The position numbers and the translations under genes were made by a program. From NCBI RefSeq assembly GCF_900250075.1, contig NZ_LT977070.1:3304480-3368479 (forward strand): DNA of 64,000 nucleotides. The letters run 5' to 3'. The DNA comes from Cupriavidus taiwanensis (GTDB taxonomy: Bacteria > Pseudomonadota > Gammaproteobacteria > Burkholderiales > Burkholderiaceae). Under the pieces are notes generated by a model, which made no database searches, was not told where the DNA came from, and saw nothing but the letters and a program-made list of their open reading frames with translations. Positions 45,333 to 55,706 of this stretch are shown here, piece by piece (position 1 is the stretch's first letter; each line of letters opens with the position of its first letter).

Positions 45333-46349
45333 TCAGTCCAGCGAGATGTTGTTCGCCTTGATCACCTTGCCCCAATGGGCGCGGTCGGCCTCGAGATAGC
45401 GGTCGATCTCTGCCTGCGTGCGCGGCGGCTGCACCAGCAGCCCGAGGGCACTGAAAGTGGCGCGGAACTGCGGGTCCTTCAGCACGTGGTCGGCGGCGGC
45501 CTGCAGCCTGGCCACGGCTTCGGGCGGCGTCTGCGCGGGCACGGCCAGGCCGAACCAGGTGGCGGCCTGGAAGTTGGGATAGCCGCTTTCGGCCACGGTC
45601 GGCACGTTCGGCAGGACCTCCAGCCGGCTGCGCCCGGTGACCGCCAGCGCCTTGAGCTTGCCCGCCTTGATATGCGGCAGCGAGGTGCTGACCACGTCCA
45701 CCATCAGTTGCACGTCATTGGCCAGCAGCGCTGCCAGCGCCGGGGCGCTGCCGTTGTACGGCACGTGCGTGACACCGATGCCCAGTTCGGTCTTGAGCAT
45801 CTCGGTGGCCAGCTGCAGCGCATTGCCCAGGCCCACCGAGGCATAGTTGAGCTTGCCGCCCTCGGCCTTGGCGTAGGCCGCGAACTCGCGGATATTGCCG
45901 GCCGGCACCCGGGTGTTGGTGACCACCACCAGCGGCGCCTCGGCGCCAATGCTGAAGATGCGGAAGTCCTTGGGCGGATCGTACTGGATCTTCTTGTACA
46001 GCATCGGGTTGAGCACCATGCTGCCATTGGTCGCCAGCACCATGGTGTAGCCGTCGGCCGGCGCGCGCGCCACGCTGGTGGTGCCGATCATGGTGGCGGC
46101 GCCGGGGCGGTTTTCGACCACCACGGTCTGGCCCAGCTGGCGCGACATGCCATCGGCCAGCGCGCGGCCGAACTGGTCGGTCGAGCCGCCCGGCGTGTAC
46201 GGCACCACCAGCTTGAGCGGGCGGTCGGGATAGGCCGCCTGCGCGGCGCCGCTCCAGGTTGCCAGCGCAAATCCTGCGCCGGCCGCGATCGCGGCGAGCC
46301 ATGCGCGCCGTGGCTTGCGTCCGGTGGTCTTGGTCGGTTTGTTCTGCAT
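45333..46349 (-). CDS. Bug-type (tripartite tricarboxylate transporter) periplasmic solute receptor
   Basis: The 338-residue protein belongs to the Bug family, expanded in betaproteobacteria. It has a Tat- or Sec-like signal with two basic residues ([21 protein letters not shown]) ending AQA, the first ligand loop LVVPYTPGGSTDQFGRALAD, VVVENRPGAATMIGT and VPYNGSAPALAALLANDV, all family motifs. Bug receptors bind carboxylates. No TctA or TctB membrane genes are nearby. It lies 54 bases downstream of an acyl-CoA synthetase gene and may be cotranscribed, suggesting its ligand is the acid that the synthetase activates. Confidence 0.93.
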   Translation of the reverse strand: MQNKPTKTTGRKPRRAWLAAIAAGAGFALATWSGAAQAAYPDRPLKLVVPYTPGGSTDQFGRALADGMSRQLGQTVVVENRPGAATMIGTTSVARAPADGYTMVLATNGSMVLNPMLYKKIQYDPPKDFRIFSIGAEAPLVVVTNTRVPAGNIREFAAYAKAEGGKLNYASVGLGNALQLATEMLKTELGIGVTHVPYNGSAPALAALLANDVQLMVDVVSTSLPHIKAGKLKALAVTGRSRLEVLPNVPTVAESGYPNFQAATWFGLAVPAQTPPEAVARLQAAADHVLKDPQFRATFSALGLLVQPPRTQAEIDRYLEADRAHWGKVIKANNISLD

Positions 46350-46403
46350 CGCGTCTCCTCCTGTCGTTATCGGCTTGTGCCAGGTGCAGTCCCGCCGGTG
46401 CGC

Positions 46404-47897
46404 TCAGACGCGGCGCTGGCGGCCTTCCCAGTATCGGTCGCGCAGCCGGCGCTTGGCCAGCTTGCCGGTTTCGTCGCGCGGCAATTGCGCCTCGACCACG
46501 ATGCTGCGCGGCACCTTGAAGCCGGACAGCCGCTCGCGCAGCCAGTCGATCACCTCGGCCTCGCGGATCTCGGCGCCCGGCATCGGCTGCACCATGGCCA
46601 GCAGGCGCTCGCCGTATTCCGAGTCGGGAATGCCGAACACCACGCAGTCGGCCACGCCGGGATAGCGCACCAGCTCATGCTCGATCTCCGCCGGGTAGAT
46701 GTTGACGCCGCCGGAAATCACCATGTCCGAGGCGCGGTCGCAGATGAACAGGTAGCCGTCTGCGTCGACATAGCCCATGTCGCCCAGCGTCACCAGCCCG
46801 TCGCGGTCGATGGCGGCGCGCGCGGCCTCATTGTTGCGGTAGGTGAAGTCCGGGTAAGCGGGCTGGCGCACGTAGACCAGGCCGATTTCGCCCGGCGCGC
46901 ACTGGCGGCCTTGTTCGTCGAGGATGCGCAGCTGCGCGTCGTCGACCGGCCTGCCGGCGGTGCCCGGGCGCGCGGCGGCGTCGGCCGGGGTGGCCACGGT
47001 GATCATGCCGGCCTCGCTGGAGGCGTAGGTTTCATGGATCACCGGACCCAGCCACTCCAGCATCGCGCGCTTGACCTCTGGCGCGCACGGCGACCCGGTC
47101 GAGGCGACGAAGCGGATGGAAGACAGGTCGTATCTGGCGCGCACCTCCGGGGGCAGCTTGAGCAGCCGCACGTACATGATCGGCACCAGGTAGAGCACGT
47201 CGATGCGGTGCTGCTCCACCAGCGCCAGCACCTGCTCGGCGTCGAAGCGCGGCGTCAGCACCAGGCGCTCGGCCATCTGCAGCGCGTTCTGGATAAACGA
47301 GCCCGGCGCACTGTGGTACAGCGGCGCCGACATCAGCGCGCGGCAGCCCGGCTCCAGCCCGTAGGTCTGCCGCACCACCGAACGCATGCGCGCCAGCTGT
47401 TCCTCGAGCCCGTCCAGCGGCAGCGCCTGGCGCAGCACGCCCTTGGGCCGGCCGGTGGTGCCCGAGGTGTATGCCATATGGCCGCGCGGTGCCACGCGCG
47501 GGCCGTCGTAGGCGGGCTGTTGCGCGAGCCACGCTTCATATTCAGTCGCGCCCGCGGCGGGACCGCCCACCGACAGCACCGGCATGCCGGCCGGGACCGC
47601 ATCGCGCACCGCGGGCAGCAGGTCGTCCTGCGCCAGCAGCACCCTGGCGCCGCTGTCGCCCAGCAGGAAGCGGACTTCCTCGGCGGTAAAGTGCCAGTTG
47701 ATGGGGCAGTAGTAGCAGCCGGCGATGCGGCAGGCATGGACCACGTCGGCATACACCGGATCGTTGCGCAGCAGTACCGCGATCACGTCGCCCTCCTGCA
47801 CGCCGAGCGCACGCAGGCCGCCGGCCAGGCGGGCGCCGCGCGCCAGCAGATCCTCGCCGCTGCGGTGCATGTCTTGATACCAAAGGTCCGTGGCCAT
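46404..47897 (-). CDS. Acyl-CoA synthetase (AMP-binding, class I adenylating)
   Basis: The 497-residue enzyme should convert a carboxylic acid to its CoA thioester with ATP. It has the P-loop YTSGTTGRPKGVLRQ, an A5-like ETYASSEAGMITVA, the A7 motif TLGDMGYVDADGYLFICDRASDMVISGGVNIYPAEIE, and the catalytic Lys in GKLAKRRLRDRY. Start 47897 is preceded by GGAGACAGCGG. It leads a probable two-gene operon with a Bug receptor and is divergent from a LysR gene that may regulate it. The substrate is not determinable; an aromatic or branched carboxylic acid would fit such loci. Confidence 0.9.
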   Translation of the reverse strand: MATDLWYQDMHRSGEDLLARGARLAGGLRALGVQEGDVIAVLLRNDPVYADVVHACRIAGCYYCPINWHFTAEEVRFLLGDSGARVLLAQDDLLPAVRDAVPAGMPVLSVGGPAAGATEYEAWLAQQPAYDGPRVAPRGHMAYTSGTTGRPKGVLRQALPLDGLEEQLARMRSVVRQTYGLEPGCRALMSAPLYHSAPGSFIQNALQMAERLVLTPRFDAEQVLALVEQHRIDVLYLVPIMYVRLLKLPPEVRARYDLSSIRFVASTGSPCAPEVKRAMLEWLGPVIHETYASSEAGMITVATPADAAARPGTAGRPVDDAQLRILDEQGRQCAPGEIGLVYVRQPAYPDFTYRNNEAARAAIDRDGLVTLGDMGYVDADGYLFICDRASDMVISGGVNIYPAEIEHELVRYPGVADCVVFGIPDSEYGERLLAMVQPMPGAEIREAEVIDWLRERLSGFKVPRSIVVEAQLPRDETGKLAKRRLRDRYWEGRQRRV

Positions 47898-47957
47898 CCG
47901 CTGTCTCCAAGCTTGGGTTTTGTCAGCCGACCACTGTATCGGCGTAGCCACGCATCG

Positions 47958-48003
47958 ACAATCAGGCCGGGTGGAATCACAATGTTGCGCCAGACGTGAC
48001 AAT
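47958..48003. promoter_or_regulatory. Three ACAAT repeats at helical spacing between acyl-CoA synthetase and LysR genes
   Basis: ACAAT occurs at 47958, 47979 and 47999, spaced 21 and 20 bases, that is two helical turns, in the 123-base divergent gap. This would place three half-sites on the same DNA face. It is suggestive of a LysR-type operator, but the motif is short. Confidence 0.35.
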
Positions 48004-48020
48004 CCTTCAGGCAATCCCCG

Positions 48021-48935
48021 ATGGACCTCAACCTGATCCAGGCCTTCGTCGACATCGTCGACGCCGGCAACCTTGCCGAAGCCGGGCGCCGGCGCGGCGT
48101 TACGCGGTCGCAGGTCAGCCGCCAGCTGCGCGAGCTGGAACACCAGGCTGGCGCGCAGTTGCTGCGCCGGACCACGCGCCGGCTCGAGCTGACCGAGCCC
48201 GGCCAGGCGCTGTACCAGCACGGCGTGCGCATCCTGCAGGAAGTGGCCTCGGCGCAGGCCGAGATCGACAGCCTGGGCCAGACCCTGCGCGGCCATGTGC
48301 GCGTGAGCGTGCCTACCGGGCTGGGCGACGCCTATATCGCGCCGCTGCTGCTGCAGTTCGCGCACATGCATCCCGGCATCACGCTGCGGGTATTCTTTGC
48401 CAATCGCGTCAACGACCTGATCGCGGCCGAAATCGACGTGGCGCTGAAGGTCACGTCGGCGCCGCCGCTGGACCACGTGGCGCGGGAAATCTGCGATATC
48501 CGCTGGCAACTGTATGCATCGCCGCAGTACCTCGCCAGCATTGGGTCGGTGCAGGTACCGCCGGACCTTGCCGGCTGCAGCTTCCTGTGCCCGCCCTTCC
48601 CGCCCCGACAGTTCCCGCTGTCGCTGTATCGCGACGGCCAGCGCGTGGACGTGGCGCTGACGCCCACGCTGCAGTCCGAACACTTCCTGTTCCTGGCGCG
48701 GGCCGTGCGCGAAGGCCATGGCATCGGCATGCTGCCGGTCTATATCGGGTGGGGAGAGGTGCGGGCCGGCAACCTGGTGCCGGTGCTGCCGGACTGGCGC
48801 CCGGAAGGGCTGGGCAACAAGCTGTTCATCATCACCACGCCCAACCTGCATCCGTCGATGGCAACGCGCGCGCTGATCGGCTTCCTGCGCGAGGAACTGG
48901 AGAAGCTGGAGGTATTCCGGGACGCGGTGAAGTAG
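48021..48935 (+). CDS. LysR-family transcriptional regulator
   Basis: The 304-residue protein has an N-terminal winged helix (MDLNLIQAFVDIVDAGNLAEAGRRRGVTRSQVSRQLRELEHQAGAQLLRRTTRRLELTEPG) and a C-terminal periplasmic-binding-protein-like effector domain (VSVPTGLGDAYIAPLLLQF onwards). The family usually acts as an inducer-dependent tetramer. It is divergent from the acyl-CoA synthetase and Bug receptor operon, which is the likely target. It ends 134 bases before the HxlR gene. Confidence 0.93.
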   Translation: MDLNLIQAFVDIVDAGNLAEAGRRRGVTRSQVSRQLRELEHQAGAQLLRRTTRRLELTEPGQALYQHGVRILQEVASAQAEIDSLGQTLRGHVRVSVPTGLGDAYIAPLLLQFAHMHPGITLRVFFANRVNDLIAAEIDVALKVTSAPPLDHVAREICDIRWQLYASPQYLASIGSVQVPPDLAGCSFLCPPFPPRQFPLSLYRDGQRVDVALTPTLQSEHFLFLARAVREGHGIGMLPVYIGWGEVRAGNLVPVLPDWRPEGLGNKLFIITTPNLHPSMATRALIGFLREELEKLEVFRDAVK

Positions 48936-49000
48936 CCGGCACCAGTGGCCGCTGATCGCACGCTTTCGCCAAGCCATTGGTTGGCCCGCCTGCGAACTTG

Positions 49001-49037
49001 CGATTTGCAAGCTATGCTGCAGCAAGCTTGCAAATCG
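49001..49037. promoter_or_regulatory. Long palindromic operator upstream of the HxlR regulator
   Basis: CGATTTGCAAGCT (49001-49013) and AGCTTGCAAATCG (49025-49037) form a perfect 13-bp inverted repeat with an 11-base spacer. The arms also contain shorter repeats of TTGCAAG. It ends 32 bases before the HxlR gene start codon and probably overlaps its promoter, so autoregulation is likely. Confidence 0.65.
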
Positions 49038-49069
49038 AAAGCAAGCCCCCCACACCACGGCGGAGACCC

Positions 49070-49594
49070 ATGCCCCCCACCGATTTCACCGCGATGCCCT
49101 GCCCCGTGGCCCGCTCGATGGCCGTGCTGGGCGAACGCTGGGCCATCCTCGTGTTGCGCGAGGCCTTCTACGGCAGCACCCGTTTCGACGAGTTCGAGCG
49201 CAACCTGGGCATCGCCCCAAACATCCTCAGCGCGCGCCTGAAGACCCTGGTGGCGCACGGGCTGCTGGCGCGCGTTGCGCCCGAGGGCGGCGCACGCCAT
49301 GTCTACCAGCTGACCGACAAGGGTCGCGACTTCTTCCCGGCCTACGTGGCGCTAAAAGCCTGGGCCGACCGCTGGATGACCGACGACAAGGGACCGCTGA
49401 CGCTGCTGCAGGACCGCCGCACCGGTGCCGAGATCGCCGAGCCGGCATTGACCCGCGCCGATGGCAGCGCGATCACGCTGGACGACGTGCGGGTGTTGCC
49501 GGGCCCGGGTGCGGGCCGCTTCCTGCGCCAACGCTTCGGCGACGCCGGGGCCGCCGCGGTCGCGGCGGGCGGGCAGGAGACCGGCCATGACTGA
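49070..49594 (+). CDS. HxlR-family transcriptional regulator
   Basis: The 174-residue protein has the HxlR winged helix: CPVARSMAVLGERWAILVLREAF, FDEFERNLGIAPNILSARLKTLVAHGLL and RVAPEGGARHVYQLTDKG. The last 60 residues extend beyond the core domain. ATG 49070 follows GGAGACCC. The gene overlaps the MATE exporter gene by 8 bases, so this regulator probably controls the exporter and itself through the palindrome upstream. The inducer is unknown; HxlR regulators often respond to electrophiles or drugs. Confidence 0.92.
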   Translation: MPPTDFTAMPCPVARSMAVLGERWAILVLREAFYGSTRFDEFERNLGIAPNILSARLKTLVAHGLLARVAPEGGARHVYQLTDKGRDFFPAYVALKAWADRWMTDDKGPLTLLQDRRTGAEIAEPALTRADGSAITLDDVRVLPGPGAGRFLRQRFGDAGAAAVAAGGQETGHD

Positions 49595-50945
49595 CACGCG
49601 CGCATTGCCCGCCGGCACTCTCCCCGCCGACGCGGTGCCGGCCACCGAAATCGCCCGCCGCATCGGCAAGCTGGCCGGGCCCACCGCGCTGATTGCCCTG
49701 CTGCAGGCGGTGGCACAGCTGATCGAAACCTGGCTAGCCGCGCGCCAGGGCACCGCGGCGCTGGCCGGCTGGGCCGTGGTGCTGCCGTTTGCGCTGCTGC
49801 TGCAGCAGATGTCGACCGGGGCCATGGGCGGCGGCGTGGTCGCGGCCATCGCGCGCGCGCTGGGCGCCAACAAGCGTGACGAAGCCTCGGCGCTGGTGAT
49901 GCATGCGCTATGGATCGCCGTGATCGCCGGCCTGGCGTTTGCCGTGGCGCTGGCCGGGTTCCCGCGCGCGGTGCTGGGCGCGGTGGCCGGCGCCACCGCC
50001 GCCGATGCGGCCGCCACTTATGCGATCTGGCTGTTCGGCGCCGGCGCGATCCCGGCCTGGCTGGCCAACACGCTGGCGTCGGTGCTGCGCGGCGGCGGCC
50101 GCCACGCGCTCGCGGCGCGCGTGCTGGCGCTGATGTGGATCGCGTTCCCGGCGCTGTCATGGCTGCTGGCCGAGCCCGCCGGCATGGGCCTGGCCGGCAT
50201 CGGCGCGGCGCTGGCGGCGGTATCTTGGGCCGCGGCGCTGGCGATGGCGATCGTGGTCGCGCGCGGCGGCGCGGGCTTCGTACCGGTGCTGCGGGTGCGG
50301 CTGTCGTGGCCGCTGTTCGCGCGCATCCTGTCGGTGGGGCTGGTGGCGTGCGCGCTGGCCTCGGTCGCCAACCTGACCACCATCCTGGTCACCGCGCAGC
50401 TGCGCCACCATGGCACCGCCGCGGTGGCGGCCTACGGCATCTCGGCGCGGCTGGAATTCCTGATGATCCCGCTTGCGTTCGGCGTGGGCTCGGCGCTGAC
50501 GGCGCTGGTCGGCCGCGCCGTCGGCGCCGGCGACTGGCATACGGCGCGGCGCACGGCCTGGGTGGGCGCACTGCTGGCGCTGGCCATCGCCGGCAGCGCG
50601 GGCGCCGCCGTCGGCCTGGCGCCGGTGCGCTTTGCCAGCCTGTTCACCAATGATGCCGAAGTGATCGCCATCGCCGCGCGCGCGCTGTCATGGGTGGGGC
50701 CGGCATTCGGCGGCTTCGGGCTCGGCATGGCGCTGTACTTCGCCTCGATGGGCGCGGGGCGCATGCGCTGGCCGGTGGCGGCCGGGCTGTGCCGGATCGC
50801 GCTTGCCGCCGGCGGCGGCTGGTTATTGGCCAATGTGTTCGGGATGGGGTTGGACGGGCACTTCCTTGGGGTGGCGCTGGGAATCACGGCGTATGGCGTG
50901 GTGACGGCGCTGGGGGTCAGGCAGGGGGAGTGGTCGGCGCGATGA
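49587..50945 (+). CDS. MATE-family multidrug exporter
   Basis: The 452-residue protein has about twelve membrane segments in two similar halves, starting ARRIGKLAGPTALIALLQAVAQLIETW, with motifs such as GGGVVAAIARALGANKRDEA and the second-half equivalent GVGSALTALVGRAVGAGD. This is the DinF/NorM layout. ATG 49587 follows AGGAGA within the end of the HxlR gene (8-base overlap). Export of a cationic or aromatic compound driven by H+ or Na+ is the family role; the substrate is unknown. It converges with the RND operon across a dispersed palindrome. Confidence 0.88.
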   Translation: MTDTRALPAGTLPADAVPATEIARRIGKLAGPTALIALLQAVAQLIETWLAARQGTAALAGWAVVLPFALLLQQMSTGAMGGGVVAAIARALGANKRDEASALVMHALWIAVIAGLAFAVALAGFPRAVLGAVAGATAADAAATYAIWLFGAGAIPAWLANTLASVLRGGGRHALAARVLALMWIAFPALSWLLAEPAGMGLAGIGAALAAVSWAAALAMAIVVARGGAGFVPVLRVRLSWPLFARILSVGLVACALASVANLTTILVTAQLRHHGTAAVAAYGISARLEFLMIPLAFGVGSALTALVGRAVGAGDWHTARRTAWVGALLALAIAGSAGAAVGLAPVRFASLFTNDAEVIAIAARALSWVGPAFGGFGLGMALYFASMGAGRMRWPVAAGLCRIALAAGGGWLLANVFGMGLDGHFLGVALGITAYGVVTALGVRQGEWSAR

Positions 50946-50978
50946 AGCCGTTACGGGCCAACATCGCTGGTTGGCTCG

Positions 50979-51001
50979 CCTCTCCCGCCTTGCGGGAGAG
51001 G
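50979..51001. terminator. Palindrome between convergent MATE and RND genes
   Basis: CCTCTCCCGC-CTT-GCGGGAGAGG forms a perfect 10-bp stem, 34 bases after the MATE stop. It shares the CTCTCCCGC...GCGGGAGAG core with the palindrome at 6361-6386. Confidence 0.6.
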
Positions 51002-51072
51002 GGAGCCTCTGCAAGCGGTGCCAGTGAATGGTGGCGGCAGCGGTGCGCAAACCCTCGCAACTCCGTGCGTTG

Positions 51073-52521
51073 CTACCGCGCCAGCACCTTCGCATCTCCC
51101 TGCATTCCCGCCTCGCGCACAGCCTGCGGCACCGACGGCCAGCCGCCGCCCAGCGACTTGTACAGCGCCGCGGTGCTGGTCAGCGTGTCCACCTGGCCCT
51201 GGATCACCGCCAGTTGTGCGTTGAACAGCTTCTCGCGGGCATTGGTCACCTCGAGGTAGCTCGAATAGCCGCCCTCATAGCGCGCGAAGGCCTGGTCCGC
51301 ATAGATCGTCAGGCTCTTTTCCTGCTCGCGCAGGCTGCCAAGGCGGGTGCGCGTCTCGGTGCCGCTGGCCAGCGCGGAGTTGACGTCGGCCAGTGCCTCC
51401 AGCACCGTGCGCTGATAGGCCAGCAGGGCCTGGTCGCGCTGCGCCGAGGCCGTCTGCACCTGCCCGCGGATGGCGCCGCCCTGGAACACCGGCTGGGCCA
51501 GGCCGGCGCCGAACCCCCACACCTGCGAAGCGCTGTGCCACAGCGCTCCCGGCGTGCTGGCGATGGCTCCGAACAAGCCGCTCAGGTTGACCGCCGGCAG
51601 GTACAGTGCCTGCGCCGCGCCAAGCTGCGCGTTTGCCGCGATGGCCGACTGCTCGGCCTGCAGCACGTCCGGACGCCGCGACAGCAGCGTGGCGGGCATG
51701 TCGGCGCCGATGGACGGCGCCTGCAAGGCTGTCACCGCCTTGCCGCGCTCGATCGGCCCGGGCTCGCGCCCGAGCAGCACAGACAGCGCGTTTTCGGTCT
51801 GCGCAATGGCGGTGCGCAACGGCGGGATGGTGGCCTCGGCCACGTAGAAATCATTCTCCGCCTGCGCCAGCTCCATCTGGGAAATGACGCCGCCCTCGTA
51901 CCGCTGCCTGAAAATGTCCAGCCCGTCGCCGCGCGAAGCCAGCGTCTGCTTTGCGACGTCGAGTTGCGCATCGAGCCCCCGCAAGGTCGCATAGCCCTGG
52001 ACCACGGACGCCGCCAGCGACAGCACCACCCCGCGGCGGGCATATTCCGCGTTCCACAGGCTGGCCTCGGCCGCCTCGGCCTGGCGGCGGATGCGGCCCC
52101 ACAGGTCCAGTTCCCAGCTCGCGTTGGCCAGCAGCTGGTAGGTGTTGCGCGGGCTGTCGAGCCCGGCGAAGGTCGTGCCGTTGAACGTGCCGAGGCGCTG
52201 GCGCGCGGCCGACGCCGACAGGTTCAGCTGCGGAAAGAAGCCCGAGCGCGCCACCATCAGCTGGCCGCGGAATTCGTCGATGCGCGCCGCCGCAATGCGC
52301 ACGTCAAAGTTGCTGGCAAGCGCCTCGTCCACCAGCGCGGTGAGCACCGGATCGTCGAACTGGTTCCACCAGTCGCTGTCGGCGGCAATCGCCAGCGGGC
52401 CGGTGTCGATGCGGTACTGGGCCACGTCCGGCGTCGCCGGCCGCCGGTAATCAGGGCCGATGGCGCAGCCGCCCAGCGCCGCCGCCGCGCAGGCTCCCAG
52501 CATCCAGGCACGCGGGATCAT
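51073..52521 (-). CDS. RND efflux outer-membrane lipoprotein (OprM/NodT family)
   Basis: This is the outer-membrane channel of the tripartite pump. The 482-residue protein has a lipoprotein signal ending AAALGGC (Cys19), followed by AIGPDYRRP, the typical OprM start, and two OEP repeats: residues about 60-260 (with [31 protein letters not shown]) and 270-460 (with [37 protein letters not shown]). The start overlaps the inner-membrane pump gene by four bases, so adaptor, pump and channel are one operon. Confidence 0.94.
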   Translation of the reverse strand: MIPRAWMLGACAAAALGGCAIGPDYRRPATPDVAQYRIDTGPLAIAADSDWWNQFDDPVLTALVDEALASNFDVRIAAARIDEFRGQLMVARSGFFPQLNLSASAARQRLGTFNGTTFAGLDSPRNTYQLLANASWELDLWGRIRRQAEAAEASLWNAEYARRGVVLSLAASVVQGYATLRGLDAQLDVAKQTLASRGDGLDIFRQRYEGGVISQMELAQAENDFYVAEATIPPLRTAIAQTENALSVLLGREPGPIERGKAVTALQAPSIGADMPATLLSRRPDVLQAEQSAIAANAQLGAAQALYLPAVNLSGLFGAIASTPGALWHSASQVWGFGAGLAQPVFQGGAIRGQVQTASAQRDQALLAYQRTVLEALADVNSALASGTETRTRLGSLREQEKSLTIYADQAFARYEGGYSSYLEVTNAREKLFNAQLAVIQGQVDTLTSTAALYKSLGGGWPSVPQAVREAGMQGDAKVLAR

Positions 52522-55500
52522 GATGGTTCTCCGGCCGGAGGTCTGGCTGGGGGCGGGCCGTCGCCCGAGGTCGGCGCCGCACCGCCCGCCGCCTTTTCCC
52601 TGGGCTTGCGCTCGGCCAGTACCTCCAGCCCCCAGAAGAACATCGGGATAAAGAACAGCGCAATCACCGTGGCCCCGAGCATGCCGCCGATCACGCCCGT
52701 GCCCAGCGATTGCCGGCTCGCCGCCGAGGCGCCGCTGGCGATGGCGAGCGGCACGCAGCCCAGGATGAAGGCCAGCGAGGTCATGATGATCGGCCGCAGG
52801 CGCAGCTTGGCGGCGTGAATGGCCGCGTCATAGGCGCTGAGGCCCTCCTTCTGCCGCATTTCCACGGCGAACTCGAAGATCAGGATGGCGTTCTTGGCCG
52901 CCAGCGCGATCAGCACGGTCAGCCCGATCTGGAAATAGACATCGTTGAGCATGCCGCGCATCAGGATGGCCAGCAAGGCGCCAAACAGGGCGAACGGCAC
53001 GGCCAGCAGCACGCCGAGCGGCAACGACCATTTCTCGTACTGCGCCGCCAGGATCAGGAACACCATCAGCAAGGCAAAGGCGAAGACATAGACCGCCGTG
53101 GATCCAGCGGTCTTTTCTTCAAAGGCCTGCCCGCTCCAGGAATAGGCGTAGCCGATGCCGAGCACCTCCTGCGCGGTTTCCTCCATGGCCGCGATGGCCT
53201 GCCCCGAGCTGTAGCCCGGCGCGGCGTCGCCCATGATCTTGGCCGCGGGGAAGTTGTTGAAGCGCGTGACGATGTCGGCGCCAGGGACGTACTTGGTGGT
53301 GGTCACCGCCTTGATCGGCACCATCTCGCCCTTGTGGTTGCGCACATAGACATTGTCCAGGTCCTCGGGACGCGAGCGGTACTTCGGCTCGGCCTGCAGG
53401 ATCACCTGGAACAGCCGGCTGTTCTTCGGGAACTGGCTCACGTAAAGCGAACCGAACATGGTCTGCAGCGCGGAGTACACCGCCTCGACCGGCACCCCCT
53501 GCGTTTCCGAGCGCTCCCGGTCCACCTCGACCATGAACTGGCGCGAGCGCGAATTGATGGTGGAATTGACGCCCGTCAGCTCCGGCCGCTGGCGCGCCCT
53601 GGCAATAAACTGGTGCACCTTCTCCTCGAGCTGCTGGTAGGTGCCGTCCGCCGTGCTCTGCAGCCAGAACTCGAAGCCGCCCGTGGTGCCCAGGCCGGGT
53701 ATCGAAGGCGGGTTGATGGGGATGACGGCGCCGTCCTGGTATGTGGAGAACTCTTTCTTGGCCTTGAGGATCAGGTCCTCGGCGCTCTCGCCCTCGCCGC
53801 GCTCGTCGAAGCCCTTGAGCGTGACGAACAGCGTGCCGGCATTGGCCTTGTTCTGGGAATCGATCAGGCTGTAGCCGTCCACCGTTGCCACCGAGGACAC
53901 GCCGGGCTGCCTGGCCAGCCAGGTTTCCGCGCGCGACGACAGGTTGCCGGTGCGGTCCAGGCTGGCGGCATCCGGCATCACCACGGCCCCGAACAGATAG
54001 CCCTGGTCCTCCACCGGCAGGAACGATCCCGGAATACGCATGAACATCAGCACGCTGACGGCGACCATCGCGAGGATGATCGCAATCGACATCGCGGTAC
54101 GCTTGATGACCACCTGCAGCGACCTGTCATAGCCGGCCACCAGCCGGTCAAAGGAATTGTTGAACCAGGTGAAGAAGCGGTTCTTCTTGTGTTCGCCGGG
54201 CTTGAGCAGGATGGCCGCCAGCGCCGGCGACAGCGTCAGCGCGACCACGCCCGACAGCACCACCGACACCGCGATGGTGATGGCGAACTGCTTGTAGAGC
54301 TGGCCGGTAATGCCGGACAGGAAGGCCACCGGAATGAACACGGCCAGCAGCACCAGCACGATGGCGACCACCGGGCCGCTGACTTCGTCCATGGCCTTCT
54401 TGGCAGCCTCCTTGGGCGGCAGCTTGAACTCGACCATGTTGCGCTCGACGTTCTCGATCACCACGATGGCATCGTCCACGACGATGCCGATCGCTAACAC
54501 CATGCCGAACAAAGTGAGCATGTTCACCGAGAAGCCGAATGCGCTCATGCCGACAAAGGCGCCGATGATCGACACCGGCACGGCAAGGATCGGTACCAGG
54601 GTGGCGCGAAAACTCTGCAGGAACAGGTAGACCACCAGGATCACCAGGATCACGGCGTCGCGCAGCGTATGCACCACCTCGTCGATCGATTCCTGCACAA
54701 AGGTGGTGGTGTCCAGCGCGATGTCGTATTCCAGCCCGGGCGGGAAACTCTTCTTCAGTTCCGCCAGCGTGGCGCGCACCTGCTTGGAAACATCCAGCGC
54801 GTTGGCGCCCGGCTGCTGGTAGACCGCCATCAGCGTGGCCGTCTTGCCCTTGTAGCGACTGCGCAGCGAGTAATCCTTGGAGCCAAGTTCGGCATGCCCG
54901 ATGTCCTTGAGGCGCACCAGCGCGACGTCGCCGGACTGCGCGCGCAGGATCATGTTGTCGAACTCGGCCGGCTCCGTCATGCGGCCCTTGGTGGCAATCG
55001 GAAAGGTCAGCTGGACCGCGCCGTCGGTGGGCGACTGGCCGATGCGGCCGGCCGAGAACTGCTGGTTCTGGTTGGCCACCGCGTTCTTCACATCCTCGGT
55101 GGTGATGCCCAGCGATGCCATCCGGTCCGGCTTCAGCCAGATGCGCATGGCGTAGTCCGGACTGCCGAAGATGGAGGACTGGTTGGCGCCCGGAATGCGC
55201 TTGAGCGCGTCCAGCACGTAGATGTTGGCGTAGTTGCCGACGAAGGTCTGGTCGTAGCTGGCGTCCGGCGAATAGATGGCGATCACCATCATGAACGCCG
55301 ACGAACGCTTCTGCACCGATACGCCCTGCGAGGTCACGGCCTCCGGCAGCGTGGGCAGCGCCAGGTTGACGCGGTTCTGCACGTCGACCTGGGCCAGTTC
55401 CGGATCGGTGCCGATCTCGAAGTACGTGGTCAGCGTCAGGTCGCCCGTCGATGAACTGGTCGAGTTCATGTACATCATCCGGTCCGCGCCGTTGACCTGC

Positions 55501-55706
55501 TGCTCGATCGGCGCGGCGACGTTCTGCGCCACCACTTCCGCGCTGGCGCCCGGGTACCTGGTAGTGACGGTGATCGACGGCGGCGTGATGTCCGGGAACT
55601 GGGCGATCGGCAGCTTGGTCAGCGCCACCAGCCCGCCCACGGTGATGACAATGGAGACGACCGACGCAAAGATCGGCCGGTCAATAAAAAAATGGGCAAG
55701 CTTCAT
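52518..55706 (-). CDS. RND inner-membrane efflux pump (HAE1 family)
   Basis: The 1062-residue pump has the AcrB/MexF layout: N-terminal helix ([20 protein letters not shown]), two large periplasmic loops and twelve membrane segments. The proton-relay Asp pair is in [18 protein letters not shown], and the second-half [14 protein letters not shown] and [19 protein letters not shown] are typical. The length equals MexF, but relatedness to one subfamily cannot be settled by eye. Its start overlaps the adaptor stop by four bases and its stop overlaps the channel start by four bases. Substrates are unknown; drugs or solvents are typical for HAE1. Confidence 0.95.
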   Translation of the reverse strand: MKLAHFFIDRPIFASVVSIVITVGGLVALTKLPIAQFPDITPPSITVTTRYPGASAEVVAQNVAAPIEQQVNGADRMMYMNSTSSSTGDLTLTTYFEIGTDPELAQVDVQNRVNLALPTLPEAVTSQGVSVQKRSSAFMMVIAIYSPDASYDQTFVGNYANIYVLDALKRIPGANQSSIFGSPDYAMRIWLKPDRMASLGITTEDVKNAVANQNQQFSAGRIGQSPTDGAVQLTFPIATKGRMTEPAEFDNMILRAQSGDVALVRLKDIGHAELGSKDYSLRSRYKGKTATLMAVYQQPGANALDVSKQVRATLAELKKSFPPGLEYDIALDTTTFVQESIDEVVHTLRDAVILVILVVYLFLQSFRATLVPILAVPVSIIGAFVGMSAFGFSVNMLTLFGMVLAIGIVVDDAIVVIENVERNMVEFKLPPKEAAKKAMDEVSGPVVAIVLVLLAVFIPVAFLSGITGQLYKQFAITIAVSVVLSGVVALTLSPALAAILLKPGEHKKNRFFTWFNNSFDRLVAGYDRSLQVVIKRTAMSIAIILAMVAVSVLMFMRIPGSFLPVEDQGYLFGAVVMPDAASLDRTGNLSSRAETWLARQPGVSSVATVDGYSLIDSQNKANAGTLFVTLKGFDERGEGESAEDLILKAKKEFSTYQDGAVIPINPPSIPGLGTTGGFEFWLQSTADGTYQQLEEKVHQFIARARQRPELTGVNSTINSRSRQFMVEVDRERSETQGVPVEAVYSALQTMFGSLYVSQFPKNSRLFQVILQAEPKYRSRPEDLDNVYVRNHKGEMVPIKAVTTTKYVPGADIVTRFNNFPAAKIMGDAAPGYSSGQAIAAMEETAQEVLGIGYAYSWSGQAFEEKTAGSTAVYVFAFALLMVFLILAAQYEKWSLPLGVLLAVPFALFGALLAILMRGMLNDVYFQIGLTVLIALAAKNAILIFEFAVEMRQKEGLSAYDAAIHAAKLRLRPIIMTSLAFILGCVPLAIASGASAASRQSLGTGVIGGMLGATVIALFFIPMFFWGLEVLAERKPREKAAGGAAPTSGDGPPPARPPAGEPS

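Noticed and set aside
45123..47999. A 958-codon plus-strand open frame across the Bug receptor and acyl-CoA synthetase genes
   Set aside because: It is antisense to two clear genes and is rich in His, Arg and Gln, the typical signature of antisense translation in high-GC DNA.
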